Notes under the pieces: generated by a model | Seen by the model: the letters and a program-made list of their open reading frames with translations, nothing else | Database searches by the model: none | What the model was told of the DNA's origin: nothing | Position numbers and translations under genes: made by a program | NCBI GenBank assembly: GCA_041749075.1 | Contig: JBGTBY010000035.1 | Location: 354,093 to 418,092, forward strand | Source of the DNA: CAMTWZ01 sp041749075 | GTDB taxonomy: Bacteria; Bacteroidota; Rhodothermia; Balneolales; HLUCCA01 | DNA: 64,000 bases | Reading direction: 5' to 3' | In this document: piece by piece, positions 8,319-17,836 of the stretch | Position numbering within the stretch: position 1 is the first letter of the stretch | How the letters are laid out: every line of letters begins with the position of its first letter

Positions 8319-9060
8319 AGGTGATGCCATAAGTGATGGTGAAACTCCGGCGGCGTTTGGACAACCACACCTCTTGGATCTTGCGGACCGTACCCGGCGC
8401 CGGACGATCATTGTGTGGTTTCACATCCGCTCCAATCCGCTTCAAATGCGTGAAAAAGTCCAAGGGTGATTCATAGGTCTCCTTACATATCTCATTCAGC
8501 ACCAATGTCTTGTATTTCAAACCCATGTGCGTGGCCACATCCGGTTTCGGAAGGGAATTTCCGGTGAATGGCACCTGCGCTTCGCGGCATAAGGATTTCC
8601 ACTGCGGAAAACTCTTGCTGTTGAAATACGAAATCGCAATGAGTCCCCCGGGCTTGAGTGATTTTCCCAAGGTGTTCAACGTTGCTGGGAGATCATCCAC
8701 CCATTGAACGGTAAGGCCAGATAAGAGCAAGCCATATTCCGAATCGGCCTTGAAATCCTGGATGTCCAATTGTCGGAATACCGTCGTATCCGGAAGCTTA
8801 TGGCTGAGTTTTGTGCGACAAACATCCAGCATGTCCGCGCTCAAATCGGTCACTTCCCGCGAATGTGGCGCGAACCATTTGGCTGTGCGTTCGGTGATGA
8901 AACCTGTGCCGCATCCGAATTCGAGAACGGGACCGTTCACATATTTCGTGAAGGGTTTGAGGAATTCCACCAGCCGGTCGGCGGCTTTGCGCTGAACCAA
9001 GGCATAGGTATCGTACTGATGCGATGCGGAACCGAAGGATCCGGCCACTGACGATTTCAT
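8293..9060 (-). CDS. bioC: Malonyl-ACP O-methyltransferase BioC
   Basis: A 255-residue SAM-dependent methyltransferase that methylates malonyl-ACP to disguise it for fatty-acid elongation to pimeloyl. The N-terminus FGSASHQYDTYALVQ is the typical BioC opening, the SAM motif is VLEFGCGTGFITE, and LLLSGLTVQWVDD plus LKPGGLIAISYF are the later class I motifs. ATG 9060 is preferred over ATG 9093 because it gives a 4-bp ATGA overlap with the upstream hydrolase gene, the rule in this operon. With the neighbouring hydrolase it forms the BioC-BioH style pimelate route; no bioI or bioW is visible. Confidence 0.93.
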   Translation of the reverse strand: MKSSVAGSFGSASHQYDTYALVQRKAADRLVEFLKPFTKYVNGPVLEFGCGTGFITERTAKWFAPHSREVTDLSADMLDVCRTKLSHKLPDTTVFRQLDIQDFKADSEYGLLLSGLTVQWVDDLPATLNTLGKSLKPGGLIAISYFNSKSFPQWKSLCREAQVPFTGNSLPKPDVATHMGLKYKTLVLNEICKETYESPLDFFTHLKRIGADVKPHNDRPAPGTVRKIQEVWLSKRRRSFTITYGITYALIQRLA

Positions 9061-9677
9061 CCCAACATGTTCTTCAACGAGTTCCAACACCAATCCGGTT
9101 CTGTGTAAGGTAGCGCATGACTGTCGCCCGGATGGATCGTTAGGGGAAAACCCAAGCGCTGGGCTTTGTCCAACGCAACGATCCGATCATGGCGGGCATG
9201 AAGGATAATCATTTTTCCACATCGGCGCATCACAGAACTTGCGGTTTCACTCTCTTCCAGAAGGATCAGATCGTCGCTGAGTTTGGTGACATCCTGGAAG
9301 CTCGAAATTCCTCTCTCCTTGTCTCCTGAGTTCTCATAGAAGGCTTGAAGCACCGGCACGGCTCCCATCCGCAAACGGTCTCTCATGCGGCGCGTGGTGC
9401 GTTTCTCAATGTCTGAATCACAAAATTGATCGAAGCCGCTGATCACGATCCAGATATCGGGCATGCCCATGGTATCGGGATCGAAAAACACACATCCTAG
9501 GCTATGAGTTACTAAAATTCTGCGTCGGTCTGTCGTGAAGCTCGGTTCGTTCGGCGCGCCGAAATAGCCCCGGTCGTACACGTGAAGGATGTCCGTTTCT
9601 GGAAGGAGTTTGCGCCACGGCTCCCAGGCCGATGCATCATATCCCCATCCGTGGATAAACATCCATTCCGAACTCAT
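9057..9677 (-). CDS. Pimeloyl-ACP methyl ester esterase, BioH/BioG-like
   Basis: A 206-residue alpha/beta-hydrolase lying between bioF and bioC. It opens with MFIHGWGYDASAWEPW, the oxyanion region typical of biotin esterases, and has nucleophile Ser59 in THSLGC, Asp164 in LHARHDRIV and His187 in GDSHALPY. In the family this enzyme removes the methyl group from pimeloyl-ACP methyl ester, ending the BioC-started chain. It is shorter than E. coli BioH (about 256) and closer in size to BioG-type esterases, so I leave the symbol open. The start overlaps the bioF stop by 4 bp. Confidence 0.82.
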   Translation of the reverse strand: MSSEWMFIHGWGYDASAWEPWRKLLPETDILHVYDRGYFGAPNEPSFTTDRRRILVTHSLGCVFFDPDTMGMPDIWIVISGFDQFCDSDIEKRTTRRMRDRLRMGAVPVLQAFYENSGDKERGISSFQDVTKLSDDLILLEESETASSVMRRCGKMIILHARHDRIVALDKAQRLGFPLTIHPGDSHALPYTEPDWCWNSLKNMLG

Positions 9678-10798
9678 GAGCGGGCCATCTGCTCGATCAG
9701 AGCGTCGATGTGCTCTTGGGTGTGGCTGGCGGATACGGTGAAGCGGATGCGGGCGGTGCCTTCTTCCACGGTCGGCGGACGAATCGCTTGCGCGATGAAC
9801 CCGGCTTGATGCAATTGTTCAGCCACCTTCATCGCATCCTCATCCGAACCGATCACAGCTGGAACGATGGCGCTTTCGGAGTTTCGGGTCGGATATCCGT
9901 GGGATGTGAGTCCGTTGCGAAGCGCATGGGCCATCGCGAAGACATGAGAGCGCTCGGCATTGAGTGAGGGCATCAGATTCAGAGCCCCTAGGCTCGCCCC
10001 TAACACCGCTGGAGGAAGAGATGTGGAATAGATGAATCCCGCGCTGAAATTGACCAGATATTCGCGGATGTCGGGTTCGCACGCCACGAACGCCCCGAAC
10101 GAGCCGAACGCTTTCCCGAAGGTACCCACGACGATATCCACGCCCGGTTTTCCGAAGCACATGCCGCGTCCTTGCGGACCCATCAGACCGATTGAATGGG
10201 CTTCATCCACCATCAGAATCGCATCATATTTGTCGGACAGTTCGATGATGGAATCGATGTCGGCCAAATCCCCATCCATGCTGAACACGGATTCCGTGAC
10301 AATGATTTTTCTCGAAGACGACTCGGCATCATTCTTCAACAATGTTTCGAGATGTCTGACATCATTGTGCCGATATCGCCTCAATGTGGCGCGGGATAAT
10401 AATGCGCCTTGGTATAAGCTGTTGTGATTGAGCTTGTCGAAATACAAAATGCTGTCGCGATTGGCCAGTGCCGGCAGGACCGATGTGTTCATCTGGAAGC
10501 CGGAATTGAACAACAGTGCGGATGGGCGATCTGCGAAAGCCGCCATCCCCTGCTCCAATTGTTCATGGAGCAACAACGTGCCGGAAACCAATCTCGACGC
10601 GCCTGAGCCGGCGCCATGGCGTTCCAGTGCGACGCGAGCGCCTTCTTTGACGGCCGGATGCGTTTTCAGGCCGAGATAATCGTTCGAGCAGACATTCACC
10701 CGAAGGCCGTCATCCGGATGGCGATGCGCCGTGCGCAAGCGATGAGAGGCCTTGCGGTCGTCCAAGGCCTGCCGGATGAACTCGAAACGCGGTTTCAC
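9674..10798 (-). CDS. bioF: 8-amino-7-oxononanoate synthase BioF
   Basis: A 374-residue alpha-oxoamine synthase condensing pimeloyl thioester and alanine to KAPA. Visible motifs: CSNDYLGLKTHP, GAGSGASRLVSG, LLFNSGFQMN, VDEAHSIGLMGPQGRG and the PLP lysine Lys229 in GTFGKAFGSFG. The start overlaps the DUF4837 stop by 4 bp and the stop overlaps the esterase start by 4 bp. It is the first bio gene after the trp block, so its expression probably depends on read-through from the trp promoter unless a hidden internal promoter exists. Confidence 0.95.
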   Translation of the reverse strand: MKPRFEFIRQALDDRKASHRLRTAHRHPDDGLRVNVCSNDYLGLKTHPAVKEGARVALERHGAGSGASRLVSGTLLLHEQLEQGMAAFADRPSALLFNSGFQMNTSVLPALANRDSILYFDKLNHNSLYQGALLSRATLRRYRHNDVRHLETLLKNDAESSSRKIIVTESVFSMDGDLADIDSIIELSDKYDAILMVDEAHSIGLMGPQGRGMCFGKPGVDIVVGTFGKAFGSFGAFVACEPDIREYLVNFSAGFIYSTSLPPAVLGASLGALNLMPSLNAERSHVFAMAHALRNGLTSHGYPTRNSESAIVPAVIGSDEDAMKVAEQLHQAGFIAQAIRPPTVEEGTARIRFTVSASHTQEHIDALIEQMARS

Positions 10799-11868
10799 AA
10801 AATGGGTGTGGTTCTGAAGGTGCGGGCGATGGCTTCGAACTGATACACATAGCGCCGTTGCTTGTATTTGGGAGAAAACTGTCCGTATTCGATGAAATAA
10901 AGACGGCGCTGCACATCATCATACATCACATATGACATGAACGGTCCGCCCATCGATTGATCCGACATCACCCAGATGCCACGGGTTTCATAAGAGTTGC
11001 GTCCGTTGATGGTCATGAAACGGGTTTCGTGGGCACGACGGTAATCGGTGGTCACATACGCGTCTTCGCGGGATCCGCGCATGTAGAGTTGGTTGAGGCT
11101 GTCGCGACGGGCATTGATCCAGTCTTTGTTCACAAATTCGATGTTGTCGACATCCTCTATCCAATGAAACCAGATCCAACGGTCGTTATCCGGAAGAAAG
11201 CGCCTCATCGTGAGGAAATCGGTGGTATCGATGCCCACTCGGTAATCATGTTGGATGCGGATACTGAACCCATGATCCTGAAAGATGGAATCGGCCAGCA
11301 AGACCTGCTCGCCACGACGATACACATCATACTCATGGCGAGGCAGCTCCACCTCATGCAGGCTTTTGACGATGAATTCACTGTTCGAATTGATTTTTTC
11401 AATCAATTCCGCTTGGTTGTTCGCGACGATGATGAGCACGAATTGATCGCGATACCAGCGGTCGCGCAATGGAAACACAAATTGTTGCCCGCTCCGGATG
11501 CGGTCTTTCACGCCTTCACTGAGCAAGGAACTCACATAGCGTCCCACATTGGAACTGTCTTGCAAATGGGAAATGAGAACGAGATTCTTATGCTTCTGAT
11601 GCTGGTCCACGTCCTTATTGGTCTTGATCGTACGGAATTGGATATCAAAAAAAGGTTCCGGGCGAGGAATCGTGCGGATGTAGCGACCGATGCTGTTTCG
11701 AACCGCATCCCCAACGGCATCATCCACATGGGAACTATCCATCACAACCAAGACTTCCGACACCGCTCCGATCGCGGCTTCGCGGTAATCACCACCGCAT
11801 CCTTGCACATTTACCATTGCCGCAACCACAAGCACGGCAAGCGCTAACGTATTCAAAAAACGATACAT
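10795..11868 (-). CDS. DUF4837-family lipoprotein
   Basis: A 357-residue protein with a signal peptide ending in VNVQGCGG (lipobox). Its body matches the DUF4837 family of Bacteroidota-like bacteria: VLVVMDSSHVDDAVGDAVR, a VFPLRDRWYRDQFVLIIVAN segment, a tryptophan-rich DRWIWFHWIEDVD and a C-terminal RRYVYQFEAIARTF. Function unknown. It lies between trpA (10-bp gap) and bioF (4-bp overlap), so it is cotranscribed with tryptophan and biotin genes. I see no domain linking it to either pathway; an envelope role is likely from the lipobox alone. Confidence 0.85.
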   Translation of the reverse strand: MYRFLNTLALAVLVVAAMVNVQGCGGDYREAAIGAVSEVLVVMDSSHVDDAVGDAVRNSIGRYIRTIPRPEPFFDIQFRTIKTNKDVDQHQKHKNLVLISHLQDSSNVGRYVSSLLSEGVKDRIRSGQQFVFPLRDRWYRDQFVLIIVANNQAELIEKINSNSEFIVKSLHEVELPRHEYDVYRRGEQVLLADSIFQDHGFSIRIQHDYRVGIDTTDFLTMRRFLPDNDRWIWFHWIEDVDNIEFVNKDWINARRDSLNQLYMRGSREDAYVTTDYRRAHETRFMTINGRNSYETRGIWVMSDQSMGGPFMSYVMYDDVQRRLYFIEYGQFSPKYKQRRYVYQFEAIARTFRTTPIL

Positions 11869-11878
11869 GACCTAAGGT

Positions 11879-12673
11879 TTAAGCTCCGGTTTTGATGGAG
11901 CGTACGAATTGAGCCACCCGTTCCGTCCAGTCCGGGTTGGGGTAATGCGCGCGGATGGTTTCGATCAACGCACTCCCAATGATAAAGCCTTGCAAGCCGG
12001 AAGCAATGCGTTTCGCATCCTCATGCGATTTGATGCCGAATCCCACCAAAACCGGATTTTGGGTGATGTTGGCTCGCACCCGATCTTTGAACCGGTCGAC
12101 CGATTTCTGAACATCTCCCCCATCCCGCGCTCCGGTCACGCCGGTCACGGAAACGCAGTACACAAAACCGGTCGATAACGAATCGATTAGCCTCATCCGC
12201 TCGTCCGTGGTGTTCGGCGCGACAAGGAAGATGAAATCCAACCCATTCGCGTCGCATAAGCGCTTCACGCGGGCGGATTCCTCCACTGGCACGTCCGGCA
12301 AAATCACGCCATCGGCACCGGCTTCCGCCGCATCCTTGAAAAAGGCATCGAATCCATATCGGATCACCGGGTTCACATACCCCATCAGGATAATCGGGAT
12401 GGTGGATGTGGCTCGGATCTGGCGCACCATCTCCAATATCTGAGGGATGCCGACACCATTTTTGATCGCCACGTCTGACGCATACTGGATCGTCGGACCA
12501 TCCGCCAGCGGATCGCTGAATGGCATGCCAAGCTCAATCAGATCCGCGCCGGCTTGTTCGAGTTTGTGAACCAGATCGACGGTGGAATTCGCTTCTGGAT
12601 AACCAGCCGTCAGAAACAGGCTGAAAACAGGCTCGTCTTTCTTGTTGGAAAACAGATGTTGGATGCGGCTCAT
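11879..12673 (-). CDS. trpA: Tryptophan synthase alpha subunit
   Basis: A 264-residue TIM barrel that cleaves indole-3-glycerol phosphate and channels indole to TrpB. FLTAGYP, the catalytic Glu47 in DLIELGMPFSDPLADGP and Asp58 are in place, followed by LMGYVNPV, GVILPDVPVEE, VAPNTTDERM, YCVSVTGVTGAR and the phosphate loop VGFGIKS. ATG 12673 gives a 4-bp overlap with trpB; a longer frame to 12727 runs back into trpB and lacks family sequence. Last trp biosynthetic gene of the operon. Confidence 0.96.
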   Translation of the reverse strand: MSRIQHLFSNKKDEPVFSLFLTAGYPEANSTVDLVHKLEQAGADLIELGMPFSDPLADGPTIQYASDVAIKNGVGIPQILEMVRQIRATSTIPIILMGYVNPVIRYGFDAFFKDAAEAGADGVILPDVPVEESARVKRLCDANGLDFIFLVAPNTTDERMRLIDSLSTGFVYCVSVTGVTGARDGGDVQKSVDRFKDRVRANITQNPVLVGFGIKSHEDAKRIASGLQGFIIGSALIETIRAHYPNPDWTERVAQFVRSIKTGA

Positions 12674-13866
12674 GAAAAGAAGTACTTGGAGATGGTGCCC
12701 ATGTCTTTGTCGCCACGACCGGAGCAATTCACAACGATGATATCACCGACGGATGTGGTCGGCATCAGGGTTTCGAGATAGGCAAAAGCATGACCGGTTT
12801 CAATGGCGGGGATGATGCCTTCAAGACGACTGGCTCGCTGCACGCCGGCCATCGCTTCGTCGTCAGTAACCGGAACGTAGGTCACACGATGGATGTCGTG
12901 CAAATAGGAATGCTCCGGACCCACACCGGGATAATCGAGTCCTGCGCTGATGGAATGGGCCAGCGCGATTTGTCCGTCGTCGGTTTGAAGCAGATAACTC
13001 AGCGAGCCATGCAGCACACCAGGTGATCCTTTTGCGAATGTCGCGGCGGTTTGTCCGCTGTCCACGCCATGTCCGCCGGCTTCCGTGCCGATCAATCGAA
13101 CCGATGCATCTTCGATGAACGGATAGAAGATGCCCATCGCGTTCGATCCACCTCCCACACATGCGACCACCACATCCGGCAACTTGCCTTCGATCTGCAT
13201 GAGTTGGCGCTTGGTCTCATCACCGATGATGCGATGGAAATTGCGGACCATCATCGGGTACGGATGCGGCCCGACAACCGATCCGATGATATAAAATGTA
13301 GTGTCCACGTTCGTCACCCAGTCGCGGATAGCCTCGTTCGTGGCGTCTTTCAAGGTTTTGGAACCGCTATGCACAGGAACGACTGTCGCGCCGAGAAGGC
13401 GCATGCGGTCGACATTCAGCTTTTGGCGTTCGGTATCTTCGGCGCCCATGTAGACAATGCATTCCAGCCCGAATTTGGCGCAAACCGTTGCTGTGGCCAC
13501 GCCATGCTGACCGGCTCCGGTCTCTGCGATGATGCGCTTCTTGCCCATGCGTCGGGCAAGCAAGACCTGACCGATCGTGTTATTGATCTTATGAGCGCCG
13601 GTATGGCAGAGATCTTCGCGCTTGAGATAGATGTTGCCTTTGCCGTAATGCTCAGTGAGTCGATGAGCGAGGGTGAGCGGCGTGGGTCGGCCGACGTATT
13701 CACGCAGCAGGGCAAGGTATTCGGCGTCAAACGAGGGATCTCGTTGTGCCTGGGCATACGCTTCTTCCAACTCGACGAGTGCGGGTATGAGGATTTCCGG
13801 AACGAATTTGCCCCCATAATCGCCGAAATAACCGGTTTCAGAGGGGACGTTGTACGATGGATTCAT
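12670..13866 (-). CDS. trpB: Tryptophan synthase beta subunit
   Basis: A 398-residue PLP enzyme joining indole and serine to make tryptophan. Characteristic segments are GYFGDYGGKFVPE, the PLP lysine Lys93 in CHTGAHKINN, ETGAGQHGVATA, CVGGGSNAMG (phosphate site) and SAGLDYPGVGPEH. Length and order are those of a standard TrpB1. Start and stop both overlap neighbours by 4 bp (trpF upstream, trpA downstream), consistent with translational coupling and assembly of the alpha2beta2 complex. Confidence 0.97.
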   Translation of the reverse strand: MNPSYNVPSETGYFGDYGGKFVPEILIPALVELEEAYAQAQRDPSFDAEYLALLREYVGRPTPLTLAHRLTEHYGKGNIYLKREDLCHTGAHKINNTIGQVLLARRMGKKRIIAETGAGQHGVATATVCAKFGLECIVYMGAEDTERQKLNVDRMRLLGATVVPVHSGSKTLKDATNEAIRDWVTNVDTTFYIIGSVVGPHPYPMMVRNFHRIIGDETKRQLMQIEGKLPDVVVACVGGGSNAMGIFYPFIEDASVRLIGTEAGGHGVDSGQTAATFAKGSPGVLHGSLSYLLQTDDGQIALAHSISAGLDYPGVGPEHSYLHDIHRVTYVPVTDDEAMAGVQRASRLEGIIPAIETGHAFAYLETLMPTTSVGDIIVVNCSGRGDKDMGTISKYFFS

Positions 13867-14516
13867 GAATTCAAGGATTCGATGGTGTCAAAAAAGTCGG
13901 ATAATTTGGACGCGTCTTTCACGCCTGGAGAGGATTCGAGCCGACTAGACGCATCCACCCCGAACGGGTAAACCGTCTCAACCAAGTCGGACACGTTTCC
14001 GGCATGCAAGCCGCCCGAGACAAAAAACGGCACACCCGGATCGAAATCAATCAGGATGTCCCATGCAAACGTAGAACCCGTTCCACCGGACTGACCGTTC
14101 GTCTTCGTATCGAATAAGAAATAAGCCACACTGTCTGTAAATGGCGCGGTGAGCTTCATCAGATCGTCGGCAGTTGTATTCTCATCCACACCAAACGCTT
14201 TGATCACCGGTTTATCGAGCATCGCGATGTATTCGGGCGATTCATCGCCATGAAGCTGGATCATCGACACACCCGATACCTTCACATACTCGATCACATC
14301 ATCCAATGGCTGATTCACAAACACAGCCACGGTTTTCGGTCCGTGAACCCAGTTGATGATGTCCTTCACCTTTTCAGCGGTGATATGCCTCGGACTTCCT
14401 GGATAAGCGATAAATCCAAGGAAATCGGCCATCGCACCAGATGCGAAACGGGCGTCTTCAAGACGTGTGAGTCCGCAGATCTTGGTCTGCACGTGGTAAT
14501 CGGGGTCAATGATCAT
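13863..14516 (-). CDS. trpF: Phosphoribosylanthranilate isomerase
   Basis: A 217-residue TIM barrel catalysing the Amadori rearrangement of phosphoribosylanthranilate. It begins with TKICGLTRLEDARFA (catalytic Cys in KICG), continues with GFIAYPGSPRHI, VSMIQLHGDES and has the second catalytic acid in YFLFDTKTNGQSGGTG. The late FVSGGLHAGNVSD phosphate-binding region is also present. 4-bp overlaps with trpC and trpB. Confidence 0.95.
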   Translation of the reverse strand: MIIDPDYHVQTKICGLTRLEDARFASGAMADFLGFIAYPGSPRHITAEKVKDIINWVHGPKTVAVFVNQPLDDVIEYVKVSGVSMIQLHGDESPEYIAMLDKPVIKAFGVDENTTADDLMKLTAPFTDSVAYFLFDTKTNGQSGGTGSTFAWDILIDFDPGVPFFVSGGLHAGNVSDLVETVYPFGVDASSRLESSPGVKDASKLSDFFDTIESLNS

Positions 14517-15286
14517 GAAAGAATGTTGGTTAAAGCCTCACCCGGATGGGCTTGGCGCATGAAATGTTCGCCGATCAATGCGGCGTTGATGTTGTGTTCG
14601 CGAAGATATCGGATGTCAGCGGGTGTCGTCAAGGCGCTTTCTGAAACAGTCACCACATTCTCAGGCGCAGTATTGAGCAACGCGACGCCTCGATGCACAT
14701 CCACTTCAAACGTGCGGAGATCGCGGTTATTCACTCCGAAAATGCGGACCTGGTTGAAATCGATGTTCGCCACATCCGCCGAATCATAGGCTTCGACAAG
14801 ACATTCGAGTCCGGCTTCGGTCGCGGCATGATGCAGCTCGGACAACTGGGTTCCACTAAGTACTGTCGCGATGAGCAAGATCGCATCCGCACCCCATCCT
14901 TTCGCTTCTTCGATCTGATACTCATCCACAATGAAATCCTTCCGCAGTACAGGGATGCTCACTTCGTGCGAAACCGTGGTCAAATACTCGCCTTTCCCTT
15001 GGAAAAAGGGTTCGTCCGTTAGCACGCTGATGGCGGCCGCACCGGCTTCCTGATATTGCGCGGCGATGCGTTGAGGATCGAAATCCTTCCGTATCAATCC
15101 TTTGGATGGGGATGCTTTCTTGATTTCGGCCAGAATCTTCACATCGTCCCCTTTCAAGGCATCATACAAAGATCGACGCGGACGATGATAGTCTTCCAAA
15201 TCACAAAAATCGGCCTTACCCACCTTCCGCTTGCGAGAAATCAGATCTTCTTTGGTTTGGGCGATGATGCGGTCGAGGATGGTCAT
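14513..15286 (-). CDS. trpC: Indole-3-glycerol phosphate synthase
   Basis: A 257-residue TIM barrel closing the indole ring by decarboxylation. Seen are LAEIKKASPSKGLI (catalytic lysine), ISVLTDEPFFQGKGEYL, VLRKDFIVDEYQIEEA, FGVNNRDLRTF and VSESALTTPADI. It is monofunctional, not fused to TrpF, which follows as a separate gene with a 4-bp overlap. The start overlaps the trpD stop by 4 bp. Confidence 0.96.
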   Translation of the reverse strand: MTILDRIIAQTKEDLISRKRKVGKADFCDLEDYHRPRRSLYDALKGDDVKILAEIKKASPSKGLIRKDFDPQRIAAQYQEAGAAAISVLTDEPFFQGKGEYLTTVSHEVSIPVLRKDFIVDEYQIEEAKGWGADAILLIATVLSGTQLSELHHAATEAGLECLVEAYDSADVANIDFNQVRIFGVNNRDLRTFEVDVHRGVALLNTAPENVVTVSESALTTPADIRYLREHNINAALIGEHFMRQAHPGEALTNILS

Positions 15287-16299
15287 GCGCTGGCGCGGAT
15301 GTAGGTGGTTAGTACTTTTTTCGCCGTGCCGGACATCACGCTTTCGCGCGCCATCTCAATGCCTTCCGCCAAACTCGAGGCTTTCCCCGAAAGTTCGATC
15401 GCTTTTCCGGCGTTCAGAAAAACCACCTCATTTTGCGCACGGGTGCCGTTTCCAGCCAGTATCGCACGGAGGATGGATGCGTTCTCGGTGGCATCCCCAC
15501 CTTTCAGATCATCGGGTTCGGCTTTTGCGAGTCCATGAGCGGACGAATCGAGGCGATATGGAGCGCGAAGTAAGCGTCCGTGGATTTCATACACATCTGA
15601 AAGGGATGTGGTGCTGAGTTCATCGAGTCCGTCGTGCGAATAGACGGTTGCTGCGGCTTCTGAATCCAGATGGACCAGAATATTGGCCATGGTTTCGGCG
15701 GTTTCTCTGCTATATGCACCGATCAGTTGGCGTTTGACGCCGGCAGGATTCAGTAACGGACCCAGAATGTTGAAGAAGGTCCGCATCCCTAATGATTTCC
15801 TCACCGTACCCACATGCTTCATCGCCGGATGAAACAGCGGAGCAAATAAAAATGTGATGCCCGCTTCCTGAAACACCTGTTCCGCTTTTTCTTTACCGAG
15901 CATGGCATTTCCACCTAAGGCTTCCAGTACATCCGCGCTTCCACTGCGGCTCGAAATGCTTCTGTTTCCATGCTTGATGACCGGAACACCGGCTCCAGCC
16001 ACCACAAAGGCGACCGTAGTCGAGATGTTAAAGCTTCCGGAGTGGTCGCCGCCGGTTCCGCACACATCCACCGCGCCTGTCACATCAACTTCCACCGGAA
16101 TGGCGGCATAGCGCATCACATTCACAAACGCAGTGAGTTCATGGATCCGCTCGCCTTTCGCCCGCATCCCGAACAGGAAGGCTGCGATCTGGCTTTCGGG
16201 CACATCCCCAGAAATAATCATCGTCAGCGCGGATGAGGCTTCTTCAGCGGTCAGATCTTCGCGATTCGCCAGTTTATGCAGAATGTCGTTCATGCTCAT
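15283..16299 (-). CDS. trpD: Anthranilate phosphoribosyltransferase
   Basis: A 338-residue enzyme transferring phosphoribose from PRPP to anthranilate. The family motifs are CGTGGDHSGSFNISTT (PRPP loop), PVIKHGNRSISSRSGSADVLEALG, and SHDGLDELSTTS near position 220. No glutamine amidotransferase domain is fused; TrpG is encoded by the preceding gene. ATG 16299 gives a 4-bp overlap with trpG; a second ATG lies two codons in. Confidence 0.96.
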   Translation of the reverse strand: MSMNDILHKLANREDLTAEEASSALTMIISGDVPESQIAAFLFGMRAKGERIHELTAFVNVMRYAAIPVEVDVTGAVDVCGTGGDHSGSFNISTTVAFVVAGAGVPVIKHGNRSISSRSGSADVLEALGGNAMLGKEKAEQVFQEAGITFLFAPLFHPAMKHVGTVRKSLGMRTFFNILGPLLNPAGVKRQLIGAYSRETAETMANILVHLDSEAAATVYSHDGLDELSTTSLSDVYEIHGRLLRAPYRLDSSAHGLAKAEPDDLKGGDATENASILRAILAGNGTRAQNEVVFLNAGKAIELSGKASSLAEGIEMARESVMSGTAKKVLTTYIRASA

Positions 16300-16859
16300 G
16301 AGGTCAACCAGTTGCGCACCAGCTTCGGTCCTTCGACCGTCAGAATACTTTCAGGATGGAATTGGATGCCCTGAACAGGATGTTCCGCATGCCGGAGTCC
16401 CATGATCACACCATCGTTCGTTTCGGCGGTGATGGTCAGGGATGCGGGCAGATCCTCCCTCCTTACCACCAACGAATGATAGCGGGTGGCTGTGAATCCT
16501 TGGGGGATGTCGGCGAAAATGCGCTCACTATCATGAAAAATATCGGATGTTTTTCCATGCATGAGGGATGGCGCATGCACGACCGCGCCACCATAAACCA
16601 GGCCGATGGCCTGATGTCCCAAGCACACGCCCAACATCGGAATCTTGTGTCCGAGCCGACGAATCAGCTCCACCATGATGCCCGCATCCTCGGGTCGACC
16701 CGGACCCGGAGACAGCAGAATCTTCTCCGGATTCCAGTCTTCCACCTGATCCACCGTCACCACATCATTGCGTTCCACGCGATAGTCATCCGTATGCTGG
16801 GCAACAAGATGAACCAAGTTGTATGTGAAACTATCGTAATTATCGAGAATCAATATCAT
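16296..16859 (-). CDS. trpG: Anthranilate synthase glutamine amidotransferase component
   Basis: A 187-residue class I glutamine amidotransferase supplying ammonia to TrpE. It opens with ILILDNYDSFTYNLVH, has the oxyanion segment LLSPGPGRPEDAG, the catalytic cysteine in LGVCLGHQAIG and the His-Glu pair in GIQFHPESI. A second role in 4-aminobenzoate synthesis (PabA) is possible because many bacteria share this subunit. 4-bp overlaps link it to trpS and trpD. Confidence 0.94.
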   Translation of the reverse strand: MILILDNYDSFTYNLVHLVAQHTDDYRVERNDVVTVDQVEDWNPEKILLSPGPGRPEDAGIMVELIRRLGHKIPMLGVCLGHQAIGLVYGGAVVHAPSLMHGKTSDIFHDSERIFADIPQGFTATRYHSLVVRREDLPASLTITAETNDGVIMGLRHAEHPVQGIQFHPESILTVEGPKLVRNWLTS

Positions 16860-17836
16860 AGAGAAAATTGTCTAAGAATTCCGGTCGCTTCGCGGATGGG
16901 TTTCATGACGGATTCCGCCTTGGCTCGAGCCGCATCGCCTCCGGATTTGAGCACATCCAACACATGAGCTTCGTCGTTCTGTAATGCTTTTCTTTTTTCG
17001 CGAGCATCGTGAAAGTAATCTTCTAACAATCCCAATAAGTCCTTCTTCGCATGACCGTACCCATAACCACCTGCACGGTATTTTCGTGCGATGTCGGCCG
17101 AAACGGATGCATCCGCAATAAGTCTGATCAGCGCGAACACATTGCAGGTCTCCGGATCCTTAGGTGATTCCAACGGCGTGGAATCGGTTTGAATCGACAT
17201 CACTTTATCTTTCAGAACTTTTCCCTCATCGAAGATGCCAATCGTGTTGTCATAGGACTTGGACATTTTGCGACCGTCCACACCCGGCACCGTGGCCACT
17301 TCCTTCACAATATGGGCTTCTGGGAGCCGTAGTAGGTCCTCACCATACGTGTTGTTGAATTTGATGGCCAGGTCGCGTGTGATTTCAATATGCTGCTTCT
17401 GGTCCGCCCCTACAGGCACGAGGTCGGAATGATAGATCAATATATCCGCCGCTTGCAGGATGGGATAGGTGAACAAGCCCACATTCGCGCCGAGTCCTTG
17501 AGCGACTTTATCCTTATAGGACACGGCCTTTTCCATCAGGCTGACCGGACACATGGTTCCCAGAATCCAAGCCAGTTCGGTGACTTGCGGCACATCGCTT
17601 TGTACGAAAAACGTGCATTTGGATGGATCCAAGCCCAACGCCATATAATCGATGGCGATGTCGAGCGTATGGCGACGCATCAGGGCGCCATCATGCCGCG
17701 AGGTCATCGCGTGATAATTCGCAATGAAATAATACGCCTCACCTTGGTTCTGAAGCGCGATATGCTGCTTCATGGCACCGAAATAGTTGCCGATGTGTAA
17801 ACGTCCCGAAGGCGTAATGCCAGATAAGATGGTCAT
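16856..17836 (-). CDS. trpS: Tryptophanyl-tRNA synthetase inside the trp operon
   Basis: A 326-residue class Ic synthetase charging tRNA-Trp. The HIGH-like signature is GRLHIGNYFGA and the KMSKS loop is GRKMSKSYDN, with DQKQHIEITRDLA and FTYPILQAADIL as additional family segments. It is placed between trpE and trpG, with 4-bp overlaps to both. Because the operon is headed by a Trp-codon attenuator, synthetase supply would rise when charged tRNA-Trp falls, a homeostatic loop (inference). Confidence 0.97.
   Translation of the reverse strand: MTILSGITPSGRLHIGNYFGAMKQHIALQNQGEAYYFIANYHAMTSRHDGALMRRHTLDIAIDYMALGLDPSKCTFFVQSDVPQVTELAWILGTMCPVSLMEKAVSYKDKVAQGLGANVGLFTYPILQAADILIYHSDLVPVGADQKQHIEITRDLAIKFNNTYGEDLLRLPEAHIVKEVATVPGVDGRKMSKSYDNTIGIFDEGKVLKDKVMSIQTDSTPLESPKDPETCNVFALIRLIADASVSADIARKYRAGGYGYGHAKKDLLGLLEDYFHDAREKRKALQNDEAHVLDVLKSGGDAARAKAESVMKPIREATGILRQFSL

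Noticed and set aside
10957..11847. 296-codon plus-strand frame opposite the DUF4837 gene.
   Set aside because: No domain or signal; the minus-strand DUF4837 protein has a signal peptide and family motifs.
13051..13971. Long open frame (306 codons) on the plus strand opposite trpB/trpF.
   Set aside because: It mirrors strongly conserved trpB and trpF codons, shows no family motif and breaks the operon; it is an antisense shadow.
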